Notes under the pieces: generated by a model | What the model saw: only the letters and a program-made list of their open reading frames with translations | Database searches by the model: none | Told to the model about the DNA's origin: nothing | NCBI GenBank assembly: GCA_006176705.1 | Contig: QRFJ01004250.1 | Span: 1-64,000 of the forward strand | Reading direction: 5' to 3' | Source of the DNA: Cocos nucifera | Taxonomy: Eukaryota; Streptophyta; Magnoliopsida; Arecales; Arecaceae | Length of the DNA: 64,000 bases | Made by a program: the position numbers and the translations under genes | Part shown: in pieces, positions 10,034-21,540 of the stretch | Numbering within the stretch: position 1 is the stretch's first letter | Layout: each line of letters starts with the position of its first letter

Positions 10034-12185
10034 ATGTCTGCGTCCAACCCACTGGCACGTATCCTAGACACACATAGACTGACTGGACCCAATTATAAAG
10101 ATTGGCTCAGGAACTACAAAATTGTTTTGGGTTCAGAGAAGTTAACACATGTTTTGGACCAGGACCCTCCCACCTTACCAGCTCGTCCATCCACTTGAAC
10201 AGAGAGCGTCTCTGGAAAAATGGATTGACGAAGACAATAAGGCCAGATACTACATGTTGGGCTCGATGTCTGATGAGCTCCAGCGCCAACATGAAGATAT
10301 CGGGACTGCTCGCCAAATGTTGGCTCACCTGCAGGAGATGTTTGGTGAACAGAGTCGCGCAGCCAAATATCAAGTCACGAAACGACTTTTTAAGGCTAAG
10401 ATGCGTGATGGGCAGTCAGTCCAAGATCACTGTCTGACAATGATCAAGGACATGGAAGAGCTTGAGAAGCTCGGTGTGAAGTTGGACTTGGACTTGCAGA
10501 ACGATATTATTCTGCAATCCTTGACTGATGCATATGGGCAATTCATCATGAATTACCACATGCATAAACTTCAGAATTCCTTGGCCGAGTTGATGAATAT
10601 GCTGGTTACCGCTGAGCTTTCTATGAAAGGTTCTAAAGGCTCAGTTCTTGCTATGGAACGGACTTCTTCCAAAAGAAAGTCTTATGGAAAGAAAAAGAAG
10701 TCTGTGAAAAAGCAAAAGGTAGAAGGATCAAAGAAGAAGAAGGCAGAACCGAAGAAGAAGGTCGAGGCCGATGGCAAAGGAAAGTGTTTCCATTGCAACA
10801 GCGACGGCCATTGGAAGCGGAACTGCCCTACTTACCTGGCCACCCTAAAGAACAAGAAGGAAGGTCCTTCTGGAGGTATGCTCGTTATTGAGTCTAACCT
10901 TACGGTTTCTTCTGCATCCAGTTGGGTGCTTGACTCTGGTTCTAGTGCTCATCTGTGCACTTCTATGCAGGGTCTTGAGGATAGCAGGAGGCTGAGGGAT
11001 GGAGACATGATCCTACGCATCGGTAATGGAGCAAGAGTTGCTGCAGTAGCCGTGGGAACATACCCTCTTCGATTACCATCTGGTTTAGACTTAGTTTTAA
11101 AAGACTGTTATTATGTGCCTGCAGCTAGCAGGAATTTGATTTCTGTTTCATGCTTAGCACAAGAAGGTTATGTGATCACCTTCTTTAAGGACCATTGTAA
11201 CATTCTTTATGAAAGAAATAAAATTGCAAATGGTTTCCTTATTAATGGTCTTTATCAGTTGCATATTGATGTACCTGTTTTAACTATCGAGCAAAACGTG
11301 AATGCCAAACGACCTAGGGATAGTCCAAACGACAGATATCTATGGCACCTGAGATTAGGTCATATAGCAGAAGATAGGATTAACAAATTGGAGAAAAATG
11401 GGCTATTGAGTCCATTGACTTTTGAGTCATATCCAACTTGTGAATCTTGTCTTCAAGGCAAAATGACTAAACTCCCTTTTGTTGGACATGGGGAGAGGGC
11501 CACAGATCTCCTTGCCCTAGTACATACTGATGTGTGCGGCCCATTCGATGTGCCGGCTAGAGGCAATTTTGTCTACTTCATTACCTTTACCGATGATCTG
11601 TCTAGGTATGGGTATGTGTATCTTATGAGACATAAGTCTGAAGCCTTTGAAAAGTTCAAAGAATTCAGACATGAAGTAGAAAAACAAACTGGAAAACCCA
11701 TTAAGGTTCTTCGATCAGATCGAGGAGGTGAATACCTTAGCCGGGAATTCCTAGACTATCTTAGGGAAAATGGCATAGTCTCTCAATGGACTCCACCAGG
11801 AACACCTCAACTCAACGGGGTTTCAGAACGGAGAAATCGGACTCTATTGGATATGGTTCGATCCATGATGAGCTTCACAGACCTCCCAGATTTTCTTTGG
11901 GGACATTCATTATTAACTTCAATCTATTTACTGAATAGGGTTCCCTCTAAAACCGTTCCTACCACACCGTATGAGATATGGCACGGTAAGAAACCAAGTC
12001 TGAGTCATCTCAGAATTTGGGGTTGTCCGGCTTATGTCAAAAGACAACAAGCGGACAAGTTAGAGTTTAGGTCCTTTAGAGCTCGATTCATAGGATATCC
12101 TAAAGAGTCATTAGGATACTATTTCTACATTCCAGAAGACCACAATGTGATTGTGAGTCGACATGCCATATTTCTTGAAAAATAG
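10034..12185 (+). pseudogene. gag-pol: Element A gag-protease-integrase, one frameshift
   Basis: The chosen start is the ATG of MSASNPLARILDTHRLTG at 10034, which is conserved in copies B and C. Gag (capsid) runs to about 10700, followed by a lysine-rich stretch and a CCHC zinc knuckle C-x2-C-x4-H-x4-C at 10785-10826 for RNA binding. The aspartic protease has its DSGSS active site at 10932. The GAG-pre-integrase zinc domain (H..H..C-x2-C) spans about 11335-11480. The integrase core shows D at 11529, D at 11718 and E at 11826, a D-x35-E spacing. A one-base insertion near 10193 shifts the frame after PPTLPARPS; copy C reads straight through there (PSVEQRASLDKW). The frame ends at TAG 12183-12185 after HAIFLEK, where a related family has Glu. 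In the cell such proteins form cytoplasmic particles and integrate cDNA in the nucleus. Confidence 0.9.
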
Positions 12186-13782
12186 TTTATTCAAGATAGT
12201 GGCATTGGAAAGCAGATTAAGCTTGATGAGAAAGTCTCACAAGCAGAACGAGCTAAGGACCAAGTGGAACCAAATCAGGTTGAGCCAATAAGAACACTAC
12301 CTCCTCCACCTCGTAGATCGGAAAGAGTTTCCCGTCCCCCTGAAAGATACTTAGGTATTATTTCAGAGGACGTAGAGGAAATGTTCCTCATAGGTAATGG
12401 TGCTCATGGTGATGATCCCAAAACCTACAACGAGGCGATATCAGATATCGACTCCGAGAAATGGCTTGAGGCAATGAAGTCAGAGAATCGACTCGATGCA
12501 CTCAAACCAAGTCTGGACCTTGGTAGATCCACCAGAAGGTATAGTACCTATTGGGTGTAAATGGATCTTCAAGAGAAAGATTGGTGCAGATGGGAATGTG
12601 GAGACATTCAAGGCTAGACTGGTGGCAAAAGGTTATAGTCAACGTGAAGGCATTGACTATCAGGATACCTTTTCCCCGGTAGCTATGCTAAAATCCATCC
12701 GCACATTGCTTGCTGTTGCAGCCTATTTCGATTATGAAATATGGCAAATGGACGTGAAAACGGCATTCCTAAATGGATATCTTGAGGAAGATATCTATAT
12801 GGAACAGCCGCTAGGTTTCACATCCAGTGATACTGATCACAAGGTTTGCAAGCTGCAAAGGTCCATATATGGACTTAAGCAAGCATCTCGGAGCTGGAAC
12901 ACTCGTTTCAATGATGTGATCAAAAAGTTTGGTTTCATCAAAAATGAAGAGGAACCATGTGTTTTCAAAAGGGTCAGTGGGAGCGCTGTTGTCTTCCTCG
13001 TATTGTACGTGGATGACATCCTCCTTATTGGGAATGATATTCCCATGTTGACATCAGTCAAGATGTGGTTGTCCAAGGAATTCTCCATGAAAGACCTAGG
13101 TGAAGCATCCTTTATTCTAGGAATTAAGGTCTATAGGGATAGACCGAATAGGATGCTAGGACTTTCACAGAAGATGTACATAGAGGAAGTACTAAAGAGG
13201 TTTAGTATGGAAAACTCTAAGAGGGGATTAATACCCTTCAGACATGGTATTCATCTTTCCAAGAAGATGTGCCCTAGCACACCTGAGGAAATAGAACGCA
13301 TGAGCAAGATCCCTTATGCTTCTGCAATAGGGAGCCTCATGTATGCCATGCTATGTACACGACCTGATATAGCCCATGCTGTGAGTGTCACAAGCAGATA
13401 TCAGTCAAATCCAGGTGAAGAACACTGGACTTCTGTGAAATGTATCCTTAAGTACTTGAGAAGAACTAAGGATATGATGTTGGTCTTTGGTAATGGAGAA
13501 CTCCAAGTCCAGGGATACACAGACTCGGACTTCATGTCCGATATAGATGATCGAAAGTCGACATCTGGCAGTCTGTTTGTGTGCAATGGTGGAGCTGTCA
13601 GAGTTCCAAGCAAACGGTGATACCATCTCATCCGCGATTACCTTGAGAAAGGTTACGTTGAGGTCAAGAGAGTCAACTCCACAGATAATGTGGCAGACCC
13701 ACTTACAAAGCCGTTGGGCCAGCAGAAGATCGAAGCCCACCTTGAGAAGATGGGACTTAGACTTGTAGCCAATTGGCTTTAG
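12186..13782 (+). pseudogene. pol: Element A reverse transcriptase-RNase H, frameshifted and deleted
   Basis: It continues in the integrase frame after the TAG (FIQDSGIGKQIKLDEK) and then shifts by one extra A near 12485; copy D reads MKSEIDSMHSNQ without a break. The RT then runs from 12496: fingers with WQMDVKTAFLNGYLEEDIYM, and the YVDD catalytic motif at 13006-13017. RNase H begins at YTDSDFMSD but two deletions ruin it: about 7 bases at AVS|WKSSK near 13600, and about 210 bases near 13620 that remove the EAEYIA catalytic part. The two sides of the larger deletion share GATA. The C-terminus resumes at YHLIRDYLEKGY and ends ...LVANWL with TAG at 13780-13782. RT makes the cDNA; without RNase H this copy cannot replicate itself. 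Confidence 0.9.
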
Positions 13783-13796
13783 GACAAGTGGGAGAT
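13781..13796 (+). promoter_or_regulatory. Polypurine tract of element A
   Basis: AGGACAAGTGGGAGAT lies directly before the 3' LTR. Purine-rich AAGTGGGAGA is the plus-strand primer typical of plant copia elements. Confidence 0.75.
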
Positions 13797-16075
13797 TGTT
13801 AGATATATGTGCCCTAGAAGCCAGAATTGGCTGACACTTGTAATACACTTCTAGGGGCAAAATTATAATTTTGACTATAATTAATAAAATGGGTTATTTT
13901 CTATCACATATGTGTATTTAGTGTCTGTGATACATCCTTTGAGTTAATGGTAATGATAATTCATATTTTCAAGAGTTGAAAATTTAAGACATGAATAATC
14001 ATTATTAACTCATAAACAGCTCCCGACCATAGGATCATCACGAGGATGGTGATTGATCCGGAAGGTTGGTGTACGAATCGCTTCTCTTTAGTAGATGAGT
14101 CTTGAGTCTACGGTGTGGAGACACCGGAGCGAGAGTACAGGTACTCGTTAGAGAACGAGGGCACTGAGCGTGACCACCTCGAGTAGTCATTAGGGAAGTC
14201 TACCTTCTCGTCAATGACTGACTCGATGCTGCAGTAGTGTGTCTGGTTCTTTGACCTGAGATGCATCGGCAGTTCACCTTGAGGGTGTTATAGTTTGACT
14301 ACACCATTACTCGGTCTCCTAGCCATATGGAACCCTGAGGTGTATGTTGGCTATAGCATGTTCATTGTAGGAACTGGATGGCATCAAGATGGAATCTATC
14401 TACCTCGGTGGTAGAGGAGCAGCCCTATGATGAATCATGAGAATCAAGTCCAGAAGTCCCATGGCCATGGCAGAGTGAAATAATAGAAAGAGTTTCTATT
14501 TAGATTTTCACATTGGACTCGAATCGAATGATTACATCATATGACAGAGACTAGGGTTTGACGAGTTTACCTTAACCCTAATCTGATCGGGGCTCAAGAT
14601 AGAAGAACTTAATCACACAGGTAGCTGCACCAAGAGGTTCGCATTCAGCTCTGATGGGTTGCCACCATATACTGCTAGGTGTCACTGGTGGATTTTGGGA
14701 GCAATTAGAATGATTTAGATGATCGATCATTCTAGCTGTTCGAATCAGAAGAGTTCTGATCCATCGAAAGGAGTTTCGATGATGTCGATGATAGAGATCA
14801 TGACATATCCCATTACCATACAGAACTGAACCTAACTGGGTCACACAAACAAGGGTTTGAATCTGGTGATCATCAATTGAACTGATCTAGTTCAATTGAT
14901 CTGAATGAGATTCAATTAGGTTCAAGGAAAATCGTGCTAGCACTCGATTGAACCTAACGTTCTTCTTTTACTATCATAAATAAGTTGTCCTGTCTGAGCC
15001 AAAGGAGTTTGTGCTCAATCAGAGGCCTTCATATGGTCTGACTGGAGGTTGTCCAAGTCAGAAAAGGTTGTCTTATTTTGTAAGACATTACCTGCCATTT
15101 TTGGTCACCTGCCATTTCTTGTTCTTTGACTTTGGTCAAAAGTCTACCTTTGACTGGTCAAACGTTGACCATTGACACTTTGACTTTTGACCACATGTCA
15201 CGCACCTATTGGAGAGCTGGTGGGGGCCTGTCCCCCTGCCAGAACCTGGCAAGGAAGAGGGCGCACGCCACCCTAGGCGTGTGCCCAAGTTGGAGGCGCC
15301 TAGGAGTCCTTGTTGGACAAGGGACTCCATCTCCTTTTTGGATTCCAATTAGAGTTCTTCTAAGAACCAACTTTGACTGGTCTTAGGCACCCTCTAAGGA
15401 GGAATCCAGGGGACTCTATTCCCACCAATCAGATTTAGATCTGATTTCACAAAGGATTGTGATTGGTTGGGAAGAAGAGGAGTTGGATCACAGTTAGTCT
15501 ATAAATAAGACCCTGTATCCAACTCAAAGAGTATAGAATTTTCCATATGCCCAAAGGCCTGCCTCTCCCCTCTTCCTCCATGCCAAAGCCCACTTCTCCC
15601 TCTCCTCTCCACATCCAAAAGAGTTTTGGAGCTTGGTTGGTGCGATCCAGATCAAAGAAAGGCGATCAAAAGCAAGAAGGCTGCACTGCTGCAAAGGACG
15701 ACTGCTGATCTTCAAAAGAAGTTTTGAAGATCCTCCAGATCAGATCCAGATCTAATTTTTGGAGATGTGATAGAGAAGAAGAGGATCTCCAGATCCAACC
15801 CAAGTGGATATCGGTAGAGGCCAGGCGCTTGCGTGGCTAGATCCAGAACCTTCCGCTGCAAACAGGATCATCAACAGGGTAATAGGATTATCCAAATCAG
15901 GTAAATTCAATTTGATTTAATTTATCCTTATTTTATTTTATTTATTAAAATAATAAGAATTAGATCTGAAACATCCTAGATCTGATATAGATCAAAGAAA
16001 AAAGTTTTTGAAATATATCTCTTGATCTGATCAGATCTGAACGAACCTGGACCGAGAAATCAGGATTTCCCTTCA
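13797..16075 (+). repeat. 3' LTR of copia element A
   Basis: 2279 bases, begins TGTTAGATATATGTGCC and ends TTTCCCTTCA, followed by CGGTC. It carries the W-box cluster (about 15126-15191) and TATA box (15500-15507). The stretch around 15530-15600 (GTATAGAATTTTCC, GCCTGCCTCTCCCC) differs sharply from the 5' LTR, while the rest differs only by scattered changes. Confidence 0.95.
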
Positions 16076-16080
16076 CGGTC
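16076..16080. other. Target-site duplication CGGTC, right copy
   Basis: Matches 5878-5882 exactly and marks the right border of element A. Confidence 0.9.
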
Positions 16081-16484
16081 GGCCCCTAATTAACTGATTG
16101 ACTGACGGGAGCTCTCCAAATGACTTATCTGACTCCTGATTGATCTTATAAAACCACCCCTAAAAATGATGGGACAATGATGATTAGTTGGTGGTTTTGA
16201 CTACTTACCCATAATTGCACTATACCAAAAAAAGGGAGACCCACGTAATAAAAAGTTATCACTTCGACACCTATAAAAAAGAGATAAACTAGCTAGTTTG
16301 GTCAGATGGACAAAACACCCTTGAGAGCAAACTCTATTTTCTTTGCTAATTCCTGTTCAACCAGTCTATCCCACTTCGAAGGGTCTCCATTGATGCCAAC
16401 TTCGATCAGTACGGAATTCTTTTGCAGGTTTCTCGACAATCATTCGCAGGCACAGGTGGATTGGCCGCAACACTTTCCATCATA
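16081..16484 (+). repeat. Gypsy 3' LTR, right part (first copy)
   Basis: The flank of element A that continues the gypsy LTR broken at 5882. It contains a TATA-like CCTATAAAAAAGAG near 16272 and a block GAATTCTTTTGCAGG near 16403, the kind of sequence found around the R/U5 part of gypsy LTRs. Continuity with 5550-5882 rests on the target-site duplication. The right border is uncertain because AT-rich transposon DNA follows. Confidence 0.5.
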
Positions 16485-16604
16485 AATAAATGATTATTTA
16501 TGATGCAAATATAATTTTTATCATGAATAATCATGTCCTTTTATTTTTTAAATAATTTATTTATGTATATTATTTGCAATAGATATTTTTCATCATAAAT
16601 AATT

Positions 16605-18096
16605 AATCTGATCGGGGGCTCAAGATAGAAGAATTTAATCACATAGGTAGCTACACCAAGGGGTTCGCATTTAGCTTTGATGGGTTGCCACCATATACTG
16701 CTAGGTATCATTGGTGGATTTTGGGAGCAATTAGAATGATATAGATGATCGATCATTCTAGCTGTTCGAATCAGAAGAGTTTTGATCCATCGAAAGGAGT
16801 TTCGATGATGTTGATGATAGAGATCATGACATATCCCATTACCATACAGAACTGAACCTAACTGGGTCATACAAACAAGTGTTTGAATCTAGTGATCATC
16901 AATTGAACTGATCCAGTTCAATTGATCTGAATGAGATTCAATTAGGTTCAAGGAAATCGTGCTAGCACTCGATTGAACCTAACGTTCTTCTTTTACTATC
17001 ATAAATAAGTTGTCCTGTCTGAGCCAAAGGAGTTTGTGCTCAATTTGAGGCCTTCATATGGTCTGACTGGAGGTTGTCCAAGTCAGAAAAGGTTGTCTTA
17101 TTTTGTAAGACATTACCTACCATTTTTGGTCACCTGCCATTTCTTATTCTTTGACTTTGGTCAAAAGTCTACCTTTGACTGGTCAAATGTTGACCATTGA
17201 CACTTTGACTTTTGATCACATGTCATGCACTTATTGGAGAGCTGGTAGGGGCTTGTCCCACTGCCAAAACCTAGCAAGGAGGAAGGCTCACGCCACCCTA
17301 GGCGTGTGCCTAAGTTGGAGGCGCCTAGGAGTCCTTGTTGGACAAGGACTCCATCTCCTTTTTGGATTCCAATTAGAGTTCTTCTAAGAACCAACTTTGA
17401 CTGGTCTTAGGCACCCTCTAAGGAGGAATCCAGGGGACTCTATTCCCACCAATCAGATTTAGATCTGATTTCACAAAGGGTTGTGATTGGTTGGGAAGAA
17501 GAGGAGTTGGATTACAGTTAGTCTATAAATAAGACCCTGTATCCAACTCAAAGAGGTGAAGAGTTTCCATATGCCCAAAGGCCTTTTCTCCTCTCCTCCT
17601 CCATGCCAAAGCTTCTTCTCCCTCTCCTCTCCACGTCCAAAATAGTTTTGGAGCTTGGTTGGTGCGATCCAGATCAAAGAAAGGCGATCAAAAGCAAGAA
17701 GGCTGCACTGCTGCAAAGGACGACTGTTGATCTTCAAAAGAAGTTTTGAAGATCCTCCAGATCAGATCCAGATCTAATTTTTGGAGATGTGATAGAGAAG
17801 AAGAGGATCTCCAGATCCAACCCAAGTGGATATCGGTAGAGGCCAGGCGCTTGCGTGGCTAGATCCAGACCTTCCGCTGCAAACAGGATCATCAACAGGG
17901 TAATAGGATTATCCAAATCAGGTAAATTAAATTTAATTTAATTTATCCATATTTTATTTTATTTATTAAAATAATATGAATTAGATCTAAAACATCCTAG
18001 ATCTGATATAGATCAAAGAAAAAAGTTTTTGAAATATATCTCTTGATCTGATCAGATCTGAACAAATCCGGACCGAAAAATCAGGATTTCCCTTCA
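16605..18096 (+). repeat. Duplicated partial LTR of the A family
   Basis: It lacks the first roughly 780 bases of the LTR and has no internal region. It retains W-boxes, a TATA box (17524-17531) and the exact LTR end TTTCCCTTCA. Around 17555-17640 it follows the 5' LTR (GAGGTGAAGAGTTTCC, CCTTTTCTCCTCTCC), not its tandem partner; around 17805-17840 it follows the 3' LTR. Confidence 0.85.
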
Positions 18097-18504
18097 CGGT
18101 CGGCCCCTAATTGACTGATTGACTGACGGGAGCTCTCCAAATGACTTATGTGACTCCTGATTGATCTTATAAAACCACCCCTAAAAAAGATGGGACAATG
18201 ATGATTAGTTGGTGGTTTTGACTACTTACCCATAATTGCACTATACCAAAAAAAGGGAGACCCACGTAATAAGTAGTTATCACTTCGACACCTATAAAAG
18301 AGAGATAAACTAGCTAGTTTGGTCAGACGGACAAAACACCCTTGAGAGCAAACTCTATTTTCTTTGCTAATTCCTGTTCAACCAGTCTACCCCACTTCGA
18401 AGGGTCTCCATTGATGCCAACTTCGATCAGTACGGAATTCTTTTGCAGGTTTCTCGACGATCATTCGTAGGCACAGGTGGATTGGCTGCAACACTTTCCA
18501 TCAT

Positions 18505-19263
18505 AAATAAATGATTATTTATGATGCAAATATAATTTTTATCATGAATAATCATGCCCTTTTATTTTTTAAATAATTTATTTATGTAGATTATTTATGA
18601 TAGATATTTTTCATCATAAATAATTAATTTTTTATGATGATAATATAATTTCCATCATAAATAACATATTATTTATGATCAAATTTTTTCATAATAATTA
18701 ATTCAATATTTTTATTTTTTAAACAATTTATTTATGTAGATTATTTATGATAAAATTTTTTATCATAAATAATCAATTATTTTTTATGAAAATAATTTTT
18801 GCATCATAAATAATTAATTATTTATGATAAAAATTTTTCATCATAAATAATCTAGTATTTTTAATTTTTTAAATAATTTATTTTGGTTAGATTATTTATG
18901 ATGGAAAATATTTATTTCAAATTATATGTTATTTGCAATGGAAATTACATTTGCATTGTAAATAATCAATTATTTATGATGAAAATATTTCATTATAACT
19001 AATCTAGTATTTTTTAATTTTTTAAATAATTTATTTAAGATAGATTATTTATGATGAAAATTTTACATCATAAATAATTATTATTTATGATGTAAAATAT
19101 ATTTTCATTATAAATAATTAATTATTTATGATGAAAAACTTTTTACTTTGCAAATAAAAGCTATTACGATGAAATTTTTTTTTCATTGCAAATACCTTTA
19201 TTTGCAATAAAATTTATTTCATCATAAATAATTTCATTGCAAAAGATCTATTTTCTTGTAGTG
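18505..19263. mobile_element. CACTA-like DNA transposon end with palindromic subterminal repeats
   Basis: The right end reads CTATTTTCTTGTAGTG at 19248-19263; its reverse complement CACTACAAGAAAATAG is the classic plant CACTA (En/Spm) terminus. The interior is AT-rich with more than ten alternating copies of CATCATAAATAAT and ATTATTTATGATG, the pattern of transposase-binding subterminal repeats. A shorter piece of the same DNA is at 16485-16604. No transposase is visible and no left terminus was found, so the element is a non-autonomous or truncated relic. Confidence 0.55.
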
Positions 19264-19574
19264 GGAGTCAATCATGAGTCGATCATGAGTCAACTCCAGG
19301 TTAAGTAGTATGCAATTTTGACATTTTACAAAAAATGAATAGGTACATCTAATTGAGAAATAGTTAAGAATTGAATCTAATAGATTGATAGACTTACAAA
19401 ATATGAGATTTTTGTAAAAGTTTAGAAAGAGAACATGATTTTAAATCAATCGACAAATTCACTAGATAGAATGCTTAAAGAGCAGTAAAGTGACTTTTGA
19501 GTAATATGAGAGCTATTGGATTAAGCGAACCTAAATTTGGGCTTAATCTGAATGATAGCACATTCCTAGTTCTC
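19264..19574. other. Sequence between the CACTA end and the Sirevirus RNase H
   Basis: AT-rich DNA without recognisable coding. It could be the 3' untranslated part of the Sirevirus; no LTR start is recognisable. Confidence 0.3.
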
Positions 19575-21540
19575 TCTTAATTATGCTAAATCTCTTTTTA
19601 TTAAGGAGTTTAGTGAAGATATATGCTAATTGCTTATTTATACTAACAAACTCAAGTATCACATCATTATTTTGCACATGATCTCTTATAAAATGATATC
19701 TTATTTTAATATATTTGGATCTTGAGTGTTGAATTGGATTTTAGTTAAATTAATTGCACTAGTATTATCACATCTTATTAAAATTTTATTAAGTTTTATG
19801 TCAAAATCTTCAAGTTATTGTTTAATCTATAGGATTTAAGCACAACAACTTCCAACAGCAGTATATTTAGCTTTAGCTATACATAATGCTACTGAGTGTT
19901 ATTTCTTGCTAAATCATGAAATTAGATTAACTCTAGAAAATTGACAAGTGCCACTAGTACCTTTTCTATCTAACTTACATCCAGCAAATTCAGAATCAGT
20001 ATGTCTAATTAATTCTAAAGATGATAATTTATCATACCAAAGTCCAGCATTAAATATTCCAAAAAAAATATTTAAATATTCTTTTAATAGTTAAAGCATG
20101 AGATTCTCTAGGATTAGATTGATATCTAGCACACATATAAGCACTAAACATAATATCAGGTCTACTTACAGTAAGATAGAGTAATGATCCTATCATACCT
20201 CTATGTAATTTAGTATTAACTTTCTTATCCTTTTCATCCTTATTAAGCTTGTAAGAGGGGCTCATAGGTGTGCCAATTGGTTTTGAGTTCTTAATTTCAA
20301 ATTTTTTTAAGATTTTTCTTGTATACTTTGTTTGTTTGATGAAGATCCCCACTTCATTTTACTTGATCTGGAGTTTGAGAAAAAAATTTCATTCACCCAT
20401 CATGCTCATCTCAAACTCTCCTTGCATAAGCATGGCAAACTCTTGGCAAAGATTCTTATTAGTAGCATCGAAAATAATATTATCTATATAAATTTATATT
20501 ACTAATAAGTCACTATTTTTTTTAAAAAATAGAGTTTTATCAATATTTTCTCTAAAAAATTTATTATCAATTAAAAATTTGCTTAGTCTTTCATACCATA
20601 CTTTAGGAGCTTGTTTTAAATCATAGAGTGCCTTATGTAATTTATAAACATGATTAGGATATTCACGACTTTTAAATACAGGTGATTGTTCTATATATAC
20701 TTCTTCAACTATGTACCCATTTAAAAATACACTCTTGACATCCATTTGGTATAATTTAAAAATTCATAAAGCTACTGGGCAAAGGTTTTATCAAAATCAA
20801 TATCTAGCTACTGAGTAAAGATTTTATCAAAATCAATATCTTCTTCTTGATTATACCCTTTAGCTACTAATCTAGCTTTATTTCTAGTAATTATTTCATT
20901 TTCATCTAGCTTATTTCTAAATACCTATTTGGTTCTAATTACTAAATGATCACCTGGTCTATCAACTAGGCTCCAAGCTCTATTTCTTTCAAATTAATTT
21001 AATTCTTCATGCATTGTATTTATCCAGTTTGGATTATTTTTAGCTTCTTCTATAATTCTTGGTTCAATTTAAGATACAAAGGCTAAATAATTATTGATAT
21101 TTCTTAAGGATATATGAGTTCTTACCCCTTGTGATGGATTACCAATAATTTGATCTTTGGGGTGGCCAAGTGCATACCTCCATTTCTTTGGTAGACTTTG
21201 AATTTGAGTATTGTTAGGATTTTCATCTTTAGGTTCCGCTTTCTTTTCTTCTTTGTTATCTTAAGTTGTTAATTCCTTGAGTGTAATTTTCTTCACTCCT
21301 CTCTCAATAATTCCTGCATCATTATTAGCCATATCCTCATTTCTAAAAGGTAGGTTGTTAGTTTCATTAAATAGTACATGTATAGACTCTTCAACGACTA
21401 ATGTACATTTGTTAAAGACCTTATATACTTTACTAGAGGTAGAATATTCTAAGAAGATGCCTTCATTAGATTTTATATCAAATTTTTTTAAGTTATCTTT
21501 ATCATTATTTAGAGCAAAGCATTTGCAACCAAAAAGATGA
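19575..21540 (-). pseudogene. Sirevirus RT-RNase H (decayed)
   Basis: From right to left on the minus strand: the linker after integrase, RT fingers with MDVKSVFLNGYIVEEVYIEQ (20745), ALYDLKQAPKVWYERLS and a broken palm region (20500-20400), the connection (GIFIKQTKYTRKILKKFEI, 20352), LLYLTVSRPDIMFSAYMCARYQSNP (about 20180-20110) and RNase H down to a LADIFTKPL-like end near 19580. Many stops and shifts. The wording is characteristic of the SIRE/Maximus lineage of copia and clearly unlike the A family. Confidence 0.75.

Larger units (their letters stand above)
5883..16075 (+). mobile_element. Copia element A, full length with both LTRs
   Basis: A 10.19-kb Ty1/copia retrotransposon: LTR 5883-8158, primer site at 8161, leader to 10033, gag-protease-integrase 10034-12185, RT-RNase H 12186-13782, polypurine tract, LTR 13797-16075, with CGGTC at both flanks. 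The order integrase before RT defines copia. The gag and the very long LTRs suggest the Tork/TAR/Angela side of the superfamily; I cannot fix the lineage by eye. It is not autonomous: one-base shifts in gag (near 10193) and RT (near 12485), a stop between integrase and RT, and a gutted RNase H. Its protein is almost identical to that of element D at the right end of the window. Confidence 0.95.
14580..18625 (+). repeat. Tandem duplication of about 2.02 kb (LTR end plus flank)
   Basis: The block from about 14580 to 16604 (last 1.5 kb of the 3' LTR plus 530 bases of flank) is repeated at 16605-18625. CTGATCGG is at 14583 and 16608, and the LTR end CCCTTCA at 16075 and 18096, so the period is 2021-2025. 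The junction near 16605 joins flank to LTR interior at a shared TAAT. Confidence 0.85.

Noticed and set aside
16218..16240. CACTATACCAAAAAAAGG as left end of a CACTA transposon (also at 18239)
   Set aside because: Only partly like the right terminus, preceded by TTG while the right end is followed by GGA, and better explained as gypsy LTR sequence.
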